DNA from: Phycisphaerales bacterium
Lineage (GTDB): Bacteria > Planctomycetota > Phycisphaerae > Tepidisphaerales > Tepidisphaeraceae
Reading direction: 5' to 3'
Assembly: GCA_020847375.1 (NCBI GenBank)
Contig: JADLCB010000011.1
Coordinates: forward strand, 278,340 to 342,339
Length of the DNA stretch: 64,000 nucleotides
Shown: positions 52,070 through 61,606 of the stretch, piece after piece
Layout of the letters: the number at the start of each line of letters is the position of its first letter
Position numbering within the stretch: position 1 is the stretch's first letter
Made by a program: the position numbers and the translations under genes
The notes under the pieces: generated by a model
What the model saw: the letters and a program-made list of their open reading frames with translations, nothing else
Database searches by the model: none
Told to the model about the DNA's origin: nothing

Positions 52070-52660
52070 GTGACGCTGTCAAATCAAAATTATCCCCGCC
52101 GATGGGTCAAAACAATGTCGCACTACTGCGCTGGGCACCGGTTGAAGCGCGCTTTATTGTGGATGGTCCCCCTGCTGGTTCTGCTGGGTTCCAGCGGTTG
52201 CAATTACTCCCACGGCGAAGCCGGGTATCACTGGTCGGGCCTGCATCGCCAGGATATTCAAAGCGTGGCTGTCCCCATTTTTACCAACAAAACATTTGAG
52301 CGCGGGGTTGAGTTCCGCCTGAGTCAGGCACTGGTTCAGCGCATCGAGTCAGCCACCCCGTATAAAGTGATGGATCGCCGCCAGGCCGATACCGTGCTGG
52401 AGGGTGAAATCGTCCGCATTGGTGCAGATCCGATCGGCATTGACCGCTACACCGCCAACCCGCAGGAACAGCTTTATACCATCGTCGTTAATTTCACCTG
52501 GAAAAACCTGCGCACGGGTGAAATTTTGCGTCAACAAGAACGATTCGAACAAACCGGCCCGTATTATCCGACTCTGGGCGAGGGTTCTTTCGCCGGCAGC
52601 CAGGACGCGGTCGAAAAACTGGCTGTCGCCATTGTGCAGCAGCTTGAATCGGACTGGTAA
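52070..52660 (+). CDS. lptE: LptE-like LPS-assembly lipoprotein
   Basis: It has a lipoprotein signal peptide with lipobox LLGSSGC (Cys near residue 43 from the GTG start). The conserved core is SVAVPIFTNKTFERGVEFR, then LSQALVQRIESATPYKV and ADTVLEGEIVRIGADPI, the pattern of LptE, the partner of LptD in lipopolysaccharide export at the outer membrane. Length (about 196) is normal. The GTG at 52070 has GAGG 6 bases upstream; ATG 52115 is another possible start. It follows the BamD-like gene on the same strand. Confidence 0.85.
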   Translation: MTLSNQNYPRRWVKTMSHYCAGHRLKRALLWMVPLLVLLGSSGCNYSHGEAGYHWSGLHRQDIQSVAVPIFTNKTFERGVEFRLSQALVQRIESATPYKVMDRRQADTVLEGEIVRIGADPIGIDRYTANPQEQLYTIVVNFTWKNLRTGEILRQQERFEQTGPYYPTLGEGSFAGSQDAVEKLAVAIVQQLESDW

Positions 52661-52662
52661 AT

Positions 52663-52845
52663 TCAGCCGACTTTTTCGCCGCTGGCGATGATGTGTACCT
52701 TTTCCACCGGATATTCCGCCGGATCGCAGCAGGAAAAGGAAAAACAGCGAAGATAATTAAATTTTCGTCGGACATGAGCAAAATCTCCGCCTGACCGATA
52801 TAATAGACTGACTCGATTGGCTTGCTTGCAACCCAATCTCATCAC
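52663..52845 (-). CDS. Possible small ORF opposite the ftsH leader
   Basis: A 60-codon frame on the minus strand reads like protein in its last 35 residues (KFNYLRCFSFSCCDPAEYPV, then EKVHIIASGEKVG), but I do not recognise it. The start region is weak. It may be a relic or chance. Confidence 0.2.
   Translation of the reverse strand: MMRLGCKQANRVSLLYRSGGDFAHVRRKFNYLRCFSFSCCDPAEYPVEKVHIIASGEKVG
52799..52804 (+). promoter_or_regulatory. -10 box of ftsH
   Basis: TATAAT about 95 bases before the ftsH ATG. The -35 is unclear. A symmetric sequence gives an ATTATA on the other strand. Confidence 0.4.
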
Positions 52846-52899
52846 CCCTTTTGGGTATATTCGTTACCGACAGGTAAACAACGTCATTAAGGAAGTGAC

Positions 52900-54930
52900 A
52901 TGGCAGAACAACGTCCCGAACGCCCCAGCCGCAAACCTGGCCGCCCTCTCCCCAACGGTGGGATGCGATTTGGGCGCGGACTATTTGGCTGGGTTCTGTT
53001 CATTGGTCTGGCCATCATGTTGTTCCTGCTTCTGCAGCAGCAAAGCACGGCCCGCACGGAAATCGGCGCCAGCGACTTCTGGCACAAACTGGATCGTGGC
53101 GAGGTTGTCAAACTCGTTATCGAAGGCAACGAAGCGCACGGCGAATTGCGCGAAACCCAGGGGACACGCGAATTCCGCGTCAAGCTCTCCAATGAAACGG
53201 TTGTTTCCGATCGTCTGCAGAAAGAAATCCGCGACCGCGCTGTTGCCAGCGGCACCAACACGCGCATCGACCTGAAGGACAGTTCCAATCTTTTCATCAA
53301 CATCCTTATTCCGCTGATCCCCTGGCTGCTGATTTTCGGGTTCATCTGGTTTTTTGTGTTCCGGCAATTGCGCAACAGTGCTGGTGCTGGCGGGATGCTC
53401 GGTAATTTCGGCCGTTCGCGGCACAAAATCACCAGCAAGGAACACACCAATGTGACCTTCGACGACGTGGCCGGTGTCGAAGAAGCCAAGGAAGAAGTGA
53501 TGGAGATTGTTGAATTTCTTCGCAATCCCAAAAAATTCCAGCGCCTGGGTGGGCGCATCCCGCGCGGTGTGCTGTTGGTGGGTGAGCCGGGAACCGGTAA
53601 AACTCTGCTGGCCAAGGCGATTGCCGGCGAAGCTGACGTGCCGTTTTTTTCGATCAGTGGTTCGGATTTTGTTGAAATGTTCGTTGGTGTCGGTGCATCG
53701 CGCGTGCGCGATCTGTTCAAACAGGCCAAGGACAACAGCCCCTGCATCATCTTTCTGGATGAAATTGATGCTGTCGGCCGTCGTCGCGGTTCGGGATTCA
53801 GTTCCGGCGGACATGACGAACGCGAGCAGACACTCAACGCCATTCTTGTGGAAATGGACGGTTTTGACACCAACGACCAGGTGATCGTCTGCGCTGCGAC
53901 CAACCGTGTCGATGTGCTTGATCCGGCGTTGACCCGTCCCGGCCGCTTTGATCGGCAGATTTATGTTCCGTTGCCCGATGTCAAGGGTCGGGTCGAAATC
54001 CTCAAGGTTCATAGCCGCAAGGTCAAACTTGGCAACAATGTCGATCTGCTGCGTCTGGCCCGTGCCACGCCTGGTTTCAGCGGTGCTGACTTGGCTGCCA
54101 TTATCAATGAAGCAGCCCTCAGCGCTACGCTGGCAGGCAAGGATTTCATCGAACAGGATGACTTGGAAGAATCACGCGACAAGGTTCGCTGGGGTCGTGC
54201 CCGCAAGAGTCGCGTCATTGACGAAAAAGAGCGTCTGGCGACGGCGTATCATGAAGCCGGCCATGCTGTTGTGCAGTTCCTGACCAAAGATGCCGACCCC
54301 ATCCACAAGGTGACGGTTATCCCCCGCGGCCAAATGGGCGGTGCTACGTTCAGCCTGCCCGAACGCGACCGCAATAATTATTCGCGCAAATGGTGTATCG
54401 CCACGATGAAAACCGCGTTTGGTGGCCGTATCGCTGAAGAAATGTTCACCGGCGACATCAACACCGGTGCATCAGGCGATATTCGCCAAGCCACCAGCAT
54501 CGCCCGCCGGATGGTGCGCGAATGGGGCATGAATGAGCGCCTTGGGTTCGTGTTTTATGGCGATGATGATTCCAAACCCAATTTCATGGGCGGTTTTGGC
54601 GAGGGGCGTGAGTATTCCGAAGAAACTGCCAAAGCCATGGATGAAGAAATCCGTGGCCTGATTGATCGGTTGTACGCCGAAACCCGGGAGCTGCTGGAAG
54701 TCAACCGCGATAAGGTTGAAGCCTTGGCTCAGGCTTTGATCAAATACGAAACGCTCGATAGTCCCGATATCGAGCGTATCATGCGCGGCGATCAGCTCAC
54801 CCGCCCCACCGTTACGGATCTGATTGAAAAGGAACAAAACCGCAAGGCAACGCCAGCGGTTCCGCCACCTAATAATCAAACGGGGCCTGATGTTTCCTTC
54901 GGTTCCGGCCCGGTTCCTGCTCCGGGCTGA
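52900..54930 (+). CDS. ftsH: ATP-dependent zinc metalloprotease FtsH
   Basis: FtsH is a membrane AAA+ protease that degrades unstable and misfolded membrane and cytoplasmic proteins. One membrane helix is near residue 30 ([18 protein letters not shown]) and another near 135 ([20 protein letters not shown]), with a periplasmic domain between. The AAA domain has Walker A GEPGTGKT (about 227-234), Walker [15 protein letters not shown], and the second region of homology with [12 protein letters not shown]. The zinc motif is HEAGH near 451. The C-terminal tail is Pro/Gln-rich. Length 676 is usual. A GGAAG box precedes ATG. Confidence 0.97.
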   Translation: MAEQRPERPSRKPGRPLPNGGMRFGRGLFGWVLFIGLAIMLFLLLQQQSTARTEIGASDFWHKLDRGEVVKLVIEGNEAHGELRETQGTREFRVKLSNETVVSDRLQKEIRDRAVASGTNTRIDLKDSSNLFINILIPLIPWLLIFGFIWFFVFRQLRNSAGAGGMLGNFGRSRHKITSKEHTNVTFDDVAGVEEAKEEVMEIVEFLRNPKKFQRLGGRIPRGVLLVGEPGTGKTLLAKAIAGEADVPFFSISGSDFVEMFVGVGASRVRDLFKQAKDNSPCIIFLDEIDAVGRRRGSGFSSGGHDEREQTLNAILVEMDGFDTNDQVIVCAATNRVDVLDPALTRPGRFDRQIYVPLPDVKGRVEILKVHSRKVKLGNNVDLLRLARATPGFSGADLAAIINEAALSATLAGKDFIEQDDLEESRDKVRWGRARKSRVIDEKERLATAYHEAGHAVVQFLTKDADPIHKVTVIPRGQMGGATFSLPERDRNNYSRKWCIATMKTAFGGRIAEEMFTGDINTGASGDIRQATSIARRMVREWGMNERLGFVFYGDDDSKPNFMGGFGEGREYSEETAKAMDEEIRGLIDRLYAETRELLEVNRDKVEALAQALIKYETLDSPDIERIMRGDQLTRPTVTDLIEKEQNRKATPAVPPPNNQTGPDVSFGSGPVPAPG

Positions 54931-55026
54931 ACCCGCCGCTGTTGCGCGCAAGCGAATAATCGATCAAGCAGTGAATCAGGCCTTTTATTCTCTCGTGGGA
55001 TAAACAGATCAGTTCCATGTTGAGAA

Positions 55027-55039
55027 AACACAATGTGTT
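55027..55039. repeat. Palindrome upstream of the UroD-family gene
   Basis: AACACA-A-TGTGTT is an exact 6-bp palindrome with a 1-base centre, 132 bases before the gene at 55172. It may be a regulator site. Confidence 0.3.
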
Positions 55040-55171
55040 GAATTATCAGGCGCTGGCAAGTTAACATGGGCAAACGTTTTCTATGGCGGCTTGATGACCG
55101 TAGCTCGTGTGTTCAAGCCTCGCAAAAATCGTAACATCGTGTCGCGGCATCCATAAAAATGGAGACCAGTC

Positions 55172-56428
55172 ATGACCCCACGTGAACGTGTATTGGCAGC
55201 CGTTGAACATCGTGAACCGGACTACACGCCGATGGATTTAGGCGGTACACCGGTGACGGGTATCCACTGCTCGATCGTCGAAGCATTGCGCAAGCATTAC
55301 GGTCTGCCGCAGCGGCTGGTCAAAGTTCACGAGCCGTACCAGATGCTCGGGATGGTGGAAGATGACCTGAAGGAAGCGATGGGAGTCGATACGGTAGGCG
55401 TCCCTGCTCCGAACACCATCTTCGGGTTTCCGCCGGAAAATTATAAGCCTTGGACAGCGCCGTGGGGGCAGGACCTGCTTGTACCAGCTGATTTTCATAC
55501 CACCAGCAATGCTGAAGGCGATCAGTTCATTTATCCCAAGGGAGACATGTCGGTTGGCCCCAGCGGGCACATGCCGGCCTCCAGCTTCTTTTTCGACACC
55601 ATCATCCGTCAACCGGAGATCGACGAAGATAAATTAGACGTTGAAGAAAACATGGAGGAGTTTGAACTAATCTCCGACAGCGACTTGAAGCGTTTTGCTT
55701 CGATGGCGTCAGCGGCGCGCAAAACCGGTCGATGTGTGGTTGCCAACCTGCCCGGCGCGGCCTTGGGTGATATTGCCCTGGTGCCTGCGCCGTTCCTGGT
55801 CAATCCCAAAGGTATTCGTGACATTACCGAATGGTATATGTCACTGGCCGTCCGGCAGGACTATGTCAAAGAGCTTTTCGCCCGGCAAACAGCGATTGCC
55901 CTACAGAATTTTAAGACGATTAACGATGCCTGTGGCGATGATCTGGACGTGGTAATGCTTTGCGGTACGGACTTTGGCACGCAAAACTCGACATTCTGTT
56001 CCAATGACACCTTCCGCGATATATGGCTGCCGTATTATCGCCAGATGAACGATTGGATTCACGCCAATACGAAGTGGAAAACATTCAAACATTCGTGCGG
56101 CGCCGTCATTCCGCTGATCAACAGCTTCATCGATGCCGGTTTTGATATTCTCAATCCCGTGCAGTGCTCAGCAGGTGGGATGGATCCACAAGTCCTGAAA
56201 GAGCAGTTCGGCGACCGCATTACCTTCTGGGGTGGTGGCGTTGATACTCAGCGGGTGCTGCCATTCGGTACGCCGGAAGAAGTGCGTCAGCAGGTATCCG
56301 AGCGGTTGAGAATCTTTTCAAAAAATGGCGGGTTTGTGTTCAACACGATCCACAACATCCAAGCCAAGACCCCCATTGAAAACCTCGTGGCGATGCTCGA
56401 GACACGCCGTCAGTTCAACGGCCAATAG
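55172..56428 (+). CDS. UroD-family methyltransferase (corrinoid-dependent, MtaA/MtbA-like)
   Basis: The protein (418 residues) is a member of the uroporphyrinogen-decarboxylase-like superfamily, whose methyltransferase branch moves methyl groups to or from corrinoid proteins. It opens RERVLAAVEHREPDYTPMDL, typical of this branch. A zinc-binding His-Cys pair is likely in FKHSCGAVIPLINSFIDAG near residue 305, and LNPVQCSAGGMDPQVLKEQF is near 332. GGAG is before the ATG. The neighbours (activator, corrinoid protein, methylene-THF reductase) support a role as first methyltransferase on an unknown methyl donor. It is convergent with the RACo gene. Confidence 0.82.
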   Translation: MTPRERVLAAVEHREPDYTPMDLGGTPVTGIHCSIVEALRKHYGLPQRLVKVHEPYQMLGMVEDDLKEAMGVDTVGVPAPNTIFGFPPENYKPWTAPWGQDLLVPADFHTTSNAEGDQFIYPKGDMSVGPSGHMPASSFFFDTIIRQPEIDEDKLDVEENMEEFELISDSDLKRFASMASAARKTGRCVVANLPGAALGDIALVPAPFLVNPKGIRDITEWYMSLAVRQDYVKELFARQTAIALQNFKTINDACGDDLDVVMLCGTDFGTQNSTFCSNDTFRDIWLPYYRQMNDWIHANTKWKTFKHSCGAVIPLINSFIDAGFDILNPVQCSAGGMDPQVLKEQFGDRITFWGGGVDTQRVLPFGTPEEVRQQVSERLRIFSKNGGFVFNTIHNIQAKTPIENLVAMLETRRQFNGQ

Positions 56429-56505
56429 GCCATTGCTGCCGCTGTGCGCGCAGCGCATGGTATCACGGCAACTCAATTCAGCCGCGCGCCTGCGCATTGC
56501 CAAAG

Positions 56506-58161
56506 TCAGGGCATGGGAAGCTGATCGATGTAGCGATCCTCAAAACCTGGATCGAGGTTCAGTTCAATGATATTCATTGTTCGGGCCAGATTGGACATGA
56601 TATCGATGGTGGTCGCATCAAGGAGTGACAGATAAGCGCCGGCCAGCGATGTGTCGCCGACGACCTGAACCTGCTGGCAGGTGAATCCTGGCAACAGACC
56701 ACAGGCGATGGCGCTGGCGGATGTTACATGTTGGCCGAACCCCCCCGCCAGATACAGCGTTTTCACCTCAGATGGATCAACCCCGGTTTGGTTCAGCAGG
56801 GTCAGGATGCCAGCAGCAATGGCTGCCTTGGCTTGAAGCAGGCGTGAAATATCCAATTCAGAAATAACAACGGGCGTTTTGGCCTGCCCGTACGCCAGCC
56901 GCAGTGCCAGATCATTGCCCGGACGCTGCTCCATCAGGCGGATTGCCCCGTCGGTCAGCGCCGAAGTTTCAAATCGACCGGACGGCGAGAGCAGACCGCT
57001 GCGCCGCCCTTCCGCCAGAATATCGACATAGGCTGAACCACACAGCCCGATTGGTTTGGTCTTGGCACCCACCGGCCCTGGGATCATGTCGATTTCGATA
57101 CTGAATGGATCGGTCTTGAATCGGACGTGGCTGATGGCGCCGCTGCCGGCGCGCATGCCGCACTCGAGCTTGGCACCTTCAAATGCCGGCCCGGCCGCGG
57201 TGGCGCAACCAATAAGGCGATTATTGTGTTTTAGGATGATTTCGCCATTCGTACCCAGATCGACCAGCAGACTCGGCCCCTCGTCGTAGATCATGCCGGT
57301 GGCAAAAACTCCGGCGGTTAAATCCGCCCCCACATACGCAGCGGCACTGGGCAGGAGATGGATGGTGGCATGAGTGGCAATGTTGAGCGGCAGCGCCCCT
57401 GCCGAAAACTGCCTGTGTTCAAGAAAAACGGGCGTAAAGGGTGCTGTACCCATTGGTGTGGGATCGTCACCGGCCAGCAAGTGCAGCATGATCGTATTGG
57501 CAGCGATGGAGATGGTGCCAATTTCCGCTTCGTTGCGATTGGCCAGCGTAAGTGCCTCGATGATCAGCGGGCGGATGGTTTCATCAAGAACCGCATGTTG
57601 GAGTCGCGCGACCATGGATGAATCAGCCGCACAGAGATCGATGCGCGTCACCACGTCATCACCGAGATAGAACTGCTGATTGAAACTGGCTGCGCGGGCA
57701 AGGATTGTGCCCGTTGTGCTGTCAACCAGCAATAACGCCACGGTGGTCGTTCCCACATCGATGGCGACGCCCAGCGGCCGCTGCGGATCAGAACACAATG
57801 GATTGCGCCCTGCGGTGACGTTAATATGAAAGTCAGTCACCACCTGCGGTTCATACGCCAGCAGCGCCCGCTGCGGGATTTCCAGTCGCAACTCACTGGC
57901 TGCAGGGTCGATGTAATGTTCGCAACTGCGAACTTTAATCGGCTCGTCACCGGCATGGATGGCCGCAGACTTGGGGCGCGAAATCAGGCTCCCCGCAACC
58001 AGATGAACCACACATCCATCACAGGCACTGCGCTCGCCGCAGCGTGTGTTCAGGGGTAGTCGCGCATTGCGCAAAACATCCGTCAGAGGAAGTTTGACGC
58101 TCTCTTCTTCAACCGTGATCGTGTGCGCTTCGCCGGCGACATCAAGATGAATTTCACGCAT
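56506..58161 (-). CDS. RACo-type activator of corrinoid proteins (ASKHA, 2Fe-2S)
   Basis: RACo reactivates the corrinoid cofactor by reduction of Co(II) to Co(I) with ATP. The N-terminal domain is a 2Fe-2S ferredoxin with Cys41, Cys47, Cys50 and Cys80 (CGERSACDGC, then VRSC). Then the ASKHA/DUF4445 ATPase part: GVAIDVGTTTVALLLVD near residue 136, LLVDLGTNGEIILKHNN near 305, and GGFGQHVTSASAIACGLLPG near 495. Length 551 is slightly below usual (about 600). The start at 58161 is set by the ferredoxin beginning (MREIHLDV) and an AAGGAG 12 bases upstream. It is divergent from the corrinoid protein gene. Confidence 0.88.
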   Translation of the reverse strand: MREIHLDVAGEAHTITVEEESVKLPLTDVLRNARLPLNTRCGERSACDGCVVHLVAGSLISRPKSAAIHAGDEPIKVRSCEHYIDPAASELRLEIPQRALLAYEPQVVTDFHINVTAGRNPLCSDPQRPLGVAIDVGTTTVALLLVDSTTGTILARAASFNQQFYLGDDVVTRIDLCAADSSMVARLQHAVLDETIRPLIIEALTLANRNEAEIGTISIAANTIMLHLLAGDDPTPMGTAPFTPVFLEHRQFSAGALPLNIATHATIHLLPSAAAYVGADLTAGVFATGMIYDEGPSLLVDLGTNGEIILKHNNRLIGCATAAGPAFEGAKLECGMRAGSGAISHVRFKTDPFSIEIDMIPGPVGAKTKPIGLCGSAYVDILAEGRRSGLLSPSGRFETSALTDGAIRLMEQRPGNDLALRLAYGQAKTPVVISELDISRLLQAKAAIAAGILTLLNQTGVDPSEVKTLYLAGGFGQHVTSASAIACGLLPGFTCQQVQVVGDTSLAGAYLSLLDATTIDIMSNLARTMNIIELNLDPGFEDRYIDQLPMP

Positions 58162-58602
58162 GATTGCAGCAATCTCCTTGTTTTTTAACCAGATCGTTGC
58201 GCTGCTGTTTGAACCACTGTTGCGTCGGTTGAAGTCTTTGTCCATCAGTCAGGACAGACTCCAGATCGCAGTGAAAACGATTGGATCGATCTTCATGTAA
58301 CATACAAAACTTTTATATATCCACAATCATTTGCTCTATTTTTTGATCATCATTTATGGTAATATTCAAAGGCATTTTAGATAATGAGAATTTGGCTTCT
58401 AAAATGACGACAATAAGTGATTGTGCGATTTCACACTGTACAATCGCCTATTTATTTAATTCCAGCAAATAGGGAATGACCAAATCATCTGCGACAATTT
58501 TTGCCGATTTATTTGTTGATCCGCAGATATGGGTATGGTATATTAACTCTAGATGCAAGCAGTTGTTTGCATGGTGTTCTATACTTGTTAAGGGAGTCGA
58601 TC
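58162..58602. promoter_or_regulatory. Divergent control region between RACo and corrinoid protein genes
   Basis: The AT-rich 441-base region holds divergent promoters and three inverted repeats. Minus strand: TTGTGG (58326-58321), 16 bases, TATGTT (58304-58299). Plus strand: TTGATC (58516-58521), 17 bases, TATATT (58539-58544). Repeats: CATTTTAGA (58373-58381) with TCTAAAATG (58398-58406), exact 9-bp; GATTGT (58419-58424) with ACAATC (58440-58445); ATGCAA (58553-58558) with TTGCAT (58567-58572), at the expected transcription start. No cobalamin riboswitch is recognisable. Confidence 0.5.
58516..58544 (+). promoter_or_regulatory. Promoter of the corrinoid operon
   Basis: TTGATC, 17-base spacer, TATATT; transcription would start near 58551, inside an ATGCAA-N8-TTGCAT inverted repeat that could be an operator. 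Confidence 0.5.
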
Positions 58603-59250
58603 ATGGCTGAGTTAGAGACCTTGTCCGATGTGGTATCGCGTGGCAATCGTGCTGAGGCCAAGAAGATCACGCAAGAGCTGATCGACGCTGGCATGGCGCC
58701 GGGCGAAGTGTTGGATCGCGGTCTGATTCCGGGCATGAAGATTATCGGGGACAAATTCAAAAATAATCAGGCGTTCGTTCCTGAAATGCTCATCGCTGCC
58801 CGTGCGATGAAAGAAGCCATGATTGTTCTCGAGCCGCTGTTGCTGGGCCAAGGTATCACGCCAAAATACACCGCGGTGATTGGAACCGTGCAGGGCGACC
58901 TGCACGACATCGGCAAGAACTTGGTTGCGCTGATGTGGAAAGGGGCAAACATCGGCGTGGTCGATCTGGGAACCAACGTCACGCCTGCCAAGTTCATCGA
59001 AGCCGCCCGTGAACACAAGGCACATATCATTGGTATGTCAGCGCTGCTCACCACCACAATGACCATCATGCAAGCGACGATCCAGGGGATTCGCCAGGCG
59101 AATCTGCCCGGCCTCAAAGTGATGGTTGGCGGTGCGCCGGTCACGCAGGAGTTTGCCGATCGTATCGGGGCCGATGGGTTCGCCGCTGATGCTGCCACTG
59201 CGGTCGAGCGGGCGCTGGCATTGATTGAAAATACCCCCGTGCAGGTTTGA
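58603..59250 (+). CDS. Corrinoid protein (MtbC-like, B12-binding)
   Basis: This is the methyl carrier of the cluster. Residues 1-85 are the helical cap of cobalamin-binding proteins (ELIDAGMAPGEVLDRGLIPG), and 90-215 the Rossmann-type B12 domain with the DXHXXG motif in VQGDLHDIGKNL (Asp99, His101, Gly104), where His101 is the lower cobalt ligand. MSALLTTTM near 145 and VMVGGAPV near 170 are also conserved. Length 215 is normal for MtbC/MttC/MtvC. The ATG 58603 is fixed by AGGGAG 7 bases upstream. The cofactor would carry the methyl group between the two methyltransferases. Confidence 0.93.
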   Translation: MAELETLSDVVSRGNRAEAKKITQELIDAGMAPGEVLDRGLIPGMKIIGDKFKNNQAFVPEMLIAARAMKEAMIVLEPLLLGQGITPKYTAVIGTVQGDLHDIGKNLVALMWKGANIGVVDLGTNVTPAKFIEAAREHKAHIIGMSALLTTTMTIMQATIQGIRQANLPGLKVMVGGAPVTQEFADRIGADGFAADAATAVERALALIENTPVQV

Positions 59251-59376
59251 AACACTGCGGCGTCAATCTGCGTATTGAAACTTGTGCGTTCGGCATAGCG
59301 CGACAGAGTGTCGAGTATTGCCGTCAATTAAGCATTGCACTGAATGTGTCTTCACAGGCAGTGGCAAAAACCAGCT

Positions 59377-60717
59377 ATGTTTATCCGGGTGATTACGCAG
59401 GTCGAAGGCTTTTTCAAAGGCATGGTCTTTGATTGCCGGATGTGCGGACAGTGTGTATTAAGCCAGACGGGTTTGATCTGTCCGATGACTTGCCCCAAGG
59501 GCCTGCGTAATGGCCCGTGCGGCGGGACGCTGCACGGAGAATGTGAAGTTCTGCCAGACAAACCGTGTGTCTGGGTGCGCATTCATCGCCGCACGGTTGG
59601 CGAAAAATCGCTGGAGCTGCCTGATTTGCTCCCGTCATGCGATGCCAGACTGCAGGATACCTCCTCTTATATCAATCTGTTTACCGGTGCTGACAAGATC
59701 GGCCGAACGCCGCTCAAATACCTCGACCTGGGAACCCAGCGCACCAAGTTGCCGCTTCAGACACAATCCCGGTTGGAACAGCGTCTCAAAAGCGGCGCCT
59801 TTGTACGGACTTGTGAAATGCGGGCTCCGCGCAGCGCAACATTCAAACAGGTGGATGAACAGGTCAGCTATGTGCGCGATCGTTTTGATGCCGTCAACGC
59901 CACCTCCTATCTCAGCGCCAAGCCTTCACTCTCATCAGCCGTGGTGGCCGCCAGACTGGCCGAGATGGGGATTGAAGCAATTTGTCAATCCACCTGCCGC
60001 GACCATACCAAAACATCGTTCATCGCTGAGTTGTTGAGCAACCAACTCAATGGCGTACACAATTCGCTGTGCATGACAGGCGATTCGTATAAGCAAATCC
60101 CCAGACCTAAACAGGTCTTTGACATGGATGGCGCCATCATGCTCTACGAGGCGCGCTACCTCCGCGAAAAGGGGATGGTTTATTTCACGGGCGAGCGTAT
60201 CGCCAATGCCCCCCGCCCGTTTATCGGCGCGGTGATCAACCCCTTCACTGAACCAGCCAATATACCGATCCGTCGCTTGAAACAAAAAGCCGCTGCCGGC
60301 GCTGATTTCATCCAGACCCAGTTGATCTTCGACATGCAGGCATTTGCCAGCGGGTTTATGACAACTGTCCGGCAGGAAAACATCCATGAAGATCTGTTTA
60401 TCCTTGCCGGCGTGCCCGTGGTGACTTCAAAAAAGGCGCTGGAGGTACTTCAGCACATTCCCGGCGTCAGCGTCCCCCCCGAATCACTGCAACGCCTGTC
60501 ACAAGCGGCTGATTGTCAAAGCGAAGGTATTCGACTGGCCCGTGAACTGGTGCTGCAGGCTGCCGATATTCCCGGAGTGGCCGGTGTTCATTTGATGCTC
60601 TTTGGCCCGGATCATTCGGTACTGCCCGACGTTATCGAAGTATTGGACTCAACCCCTCAACAATCCCGCACCGCCAATTTTCGCGCTGCTGGCGGGACGG
60701 AGACACCTGTAACATGA
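59377..60717 (+). CDS. Fusion of MetV zinc-type domain and methylene-THF reductase (MetF)
   Basis: The N-terminal 75 residues carry eight Cys (20, 23, 26, 35, 39, 48, 56, 64) in a CX2CX2C...CPMTC...GPCGG pattern, matching the MetV/MTHFR C-terminal-like domain of Wood-Ljungdahl organisms. Residues about 140-430 are MetF: EMRAPRSATFKQVDEQVSYV, then LCMTGDSYKQ and GADFIQTQLIFDM in TIM-barrel order. The enzyme links 5-methyl-THF and 5,10-methylene-THF; in this setting it would oxidise the methyl unit, or form methyl-THF in the other direction. In acetogens MetV and MetF are usually separate proteins. It overlaps the next gene by 4 bases (ATGA). Confidence 0.88.
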   Translation: MFIRVITQVEGFFKGMVFDCRMCGQCVLSQTGLICPMTCPKGLRNGPCGGTLHGECEVLPDKPCVWVRIHRRTVGEKSLELPDLLPSCDARLQDTSSYINLFTGADKIGRTPLKYLDLGTQRTKLPLQTQSRLEQRLKSGAFVRTCEMRAPRSATFKQVDEQVSYVRDRFDAVNATSYLSAKPSLSSAVVAARLAEMGIEAICQSTCRDHTKTSFIAELLSNQLNGVHNSLCMTGDSYKQIPRPKQVFDMDGAIMLYEARYLREKGMVYFTGERIANAPRPFIGAVINPFTEPANIPIRRLKQKAAAGADFIQTQLIFDMQAFASGFMTTVRQENIHEDLFILAGVPVVTSKKALEVLQHIPGVSVPPESLQRLSQAADCQSEGIRLARELVLQAADIPGVAGVHLMLFGPDHSVLPDVIEVLDSTPQQSRTANFRAAGGTETPVT

Positions 60718-61595
60718 TCGACAAACTGACCATTATCGGTGAACGAATCAACCCCGGATTCGCCTCCTCCAAAGCCCTGCTGGAAAATCAGGACATCAAG
60801 GGTATTCAGGCACTGGCGGTTTCACAGGCGCAAAAGGGAGCCGCCTACCTGACGATCAATGTCGGCGAATCGGCGATGGAAAATCTCGATTTTATCCAGG
60901 AAGTGGTTCAGGCAATTCAAGCTGTCGTTGATGTACCGCTGGCGTTTGATTATCCGCATATTTCGGTACAGGAAGCCTGCCTGAAAGTATACGACCCAGC
61001 CAAGGCGCGCGGACGCAAACCAATCATCAACTCAGTCACGGAGTTGCGATGGAATATGCTGGATGTACTTAAGATCCAGCCAGCTAAAGTCGTATTGATG
61101 GCATCGGAACGGCTGGAAAGTGGCGAAGAGATTTCCAACCAATATGCCACCCAGATTGCCGATACCGCCCGGCGTATGGCACTGCGCGTCGTCAACGAAG
61201 ATTACAACCTGACGATGGACGATCTGATCGTGGACGTGTCACTGTGCCCAATTGCCACCGACACCGAAGCGCAGACCCGCCGGGCTATCGAATCGATCCG
61301 TCTGATCAACAACGACCCTGACCTGCGCGGCATTCATACCCTGGTTGGTCTGTCCAATCTGGCCGTCATGCTCCCCAAGGATGCGCTGGACGGACAGCGT
61401 CTGGGCGTACGCATCGAGTCTGCTTTTCTGACCATGGCAATGCCGTACGGGCTGGATGTGATTTTGGGGACGCCCGGTCGCGACTACCGTATTTTGCCCG
61501 ATAATGACTTCGTGATGCAAGGTGTCAAACAAGCCATTGATCTCGAAGGATTCGAGACGCTGGAACGGGTCCAGCAGCTCTATCGGCGTGATTAA
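60714..61595 (+). CDS. Pterin-dependent methyltransferase (AcsE/MtvA-like, DHPS fold)
   Basis: This is a TIM-barrel protein of the dihydropteroate-synthase-like methyl-THF:corrinoid methyltransferase group. IIGERINPGFASSKAL near residue 7 and NVGESAMENL near 48 are the pterin-binding start; FDYPHISVQEACLKVY and KPIINSVTELRW are next, and DLIVDVSLCPIATDTEAQTR near 165 is typical. Length 293 is close to AcsE (about 262). It would take the methyl group from the corrinoid to tetrahydrofolate, or the reverse. The ATG overlaps the metVF stop, so the genes are translationally coupled. Confidence 0.88.
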   Translation: MIDKLTIIGERINPGFASSKALLENQDIKGIQALAVSQAQKGAAYLTINVGESAMENLDFIQEVVQAIQAVVDVPLAFDYPHISVQEACLKVYDPAKARGRKPIINSVTELRWNMLDVLKIQPAKVVLMASERLESGEEISNQYATQIADTARRMALRVVNEDYNLTMDDLIVDVSLCPIATDTEAQTRRAIESIRLINNDPDLRGIHTLVGLSNLAVMLPKDALDGQRLGVRIESAFLTMAMPYGLDVILGTPGRDYRILPDNDFVMQGVKQAIDLEGFETLERVQQLYRRD

Positions 61596-61606
61596 CCGCA
61601 GGGCTG

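Noticed and set aside
52887..54012. Two long open frames on the minus strand
   Set aside because: They are opposite ftsH and rich in Ser, Arg and Pro without any motif; shadows of the real gene.
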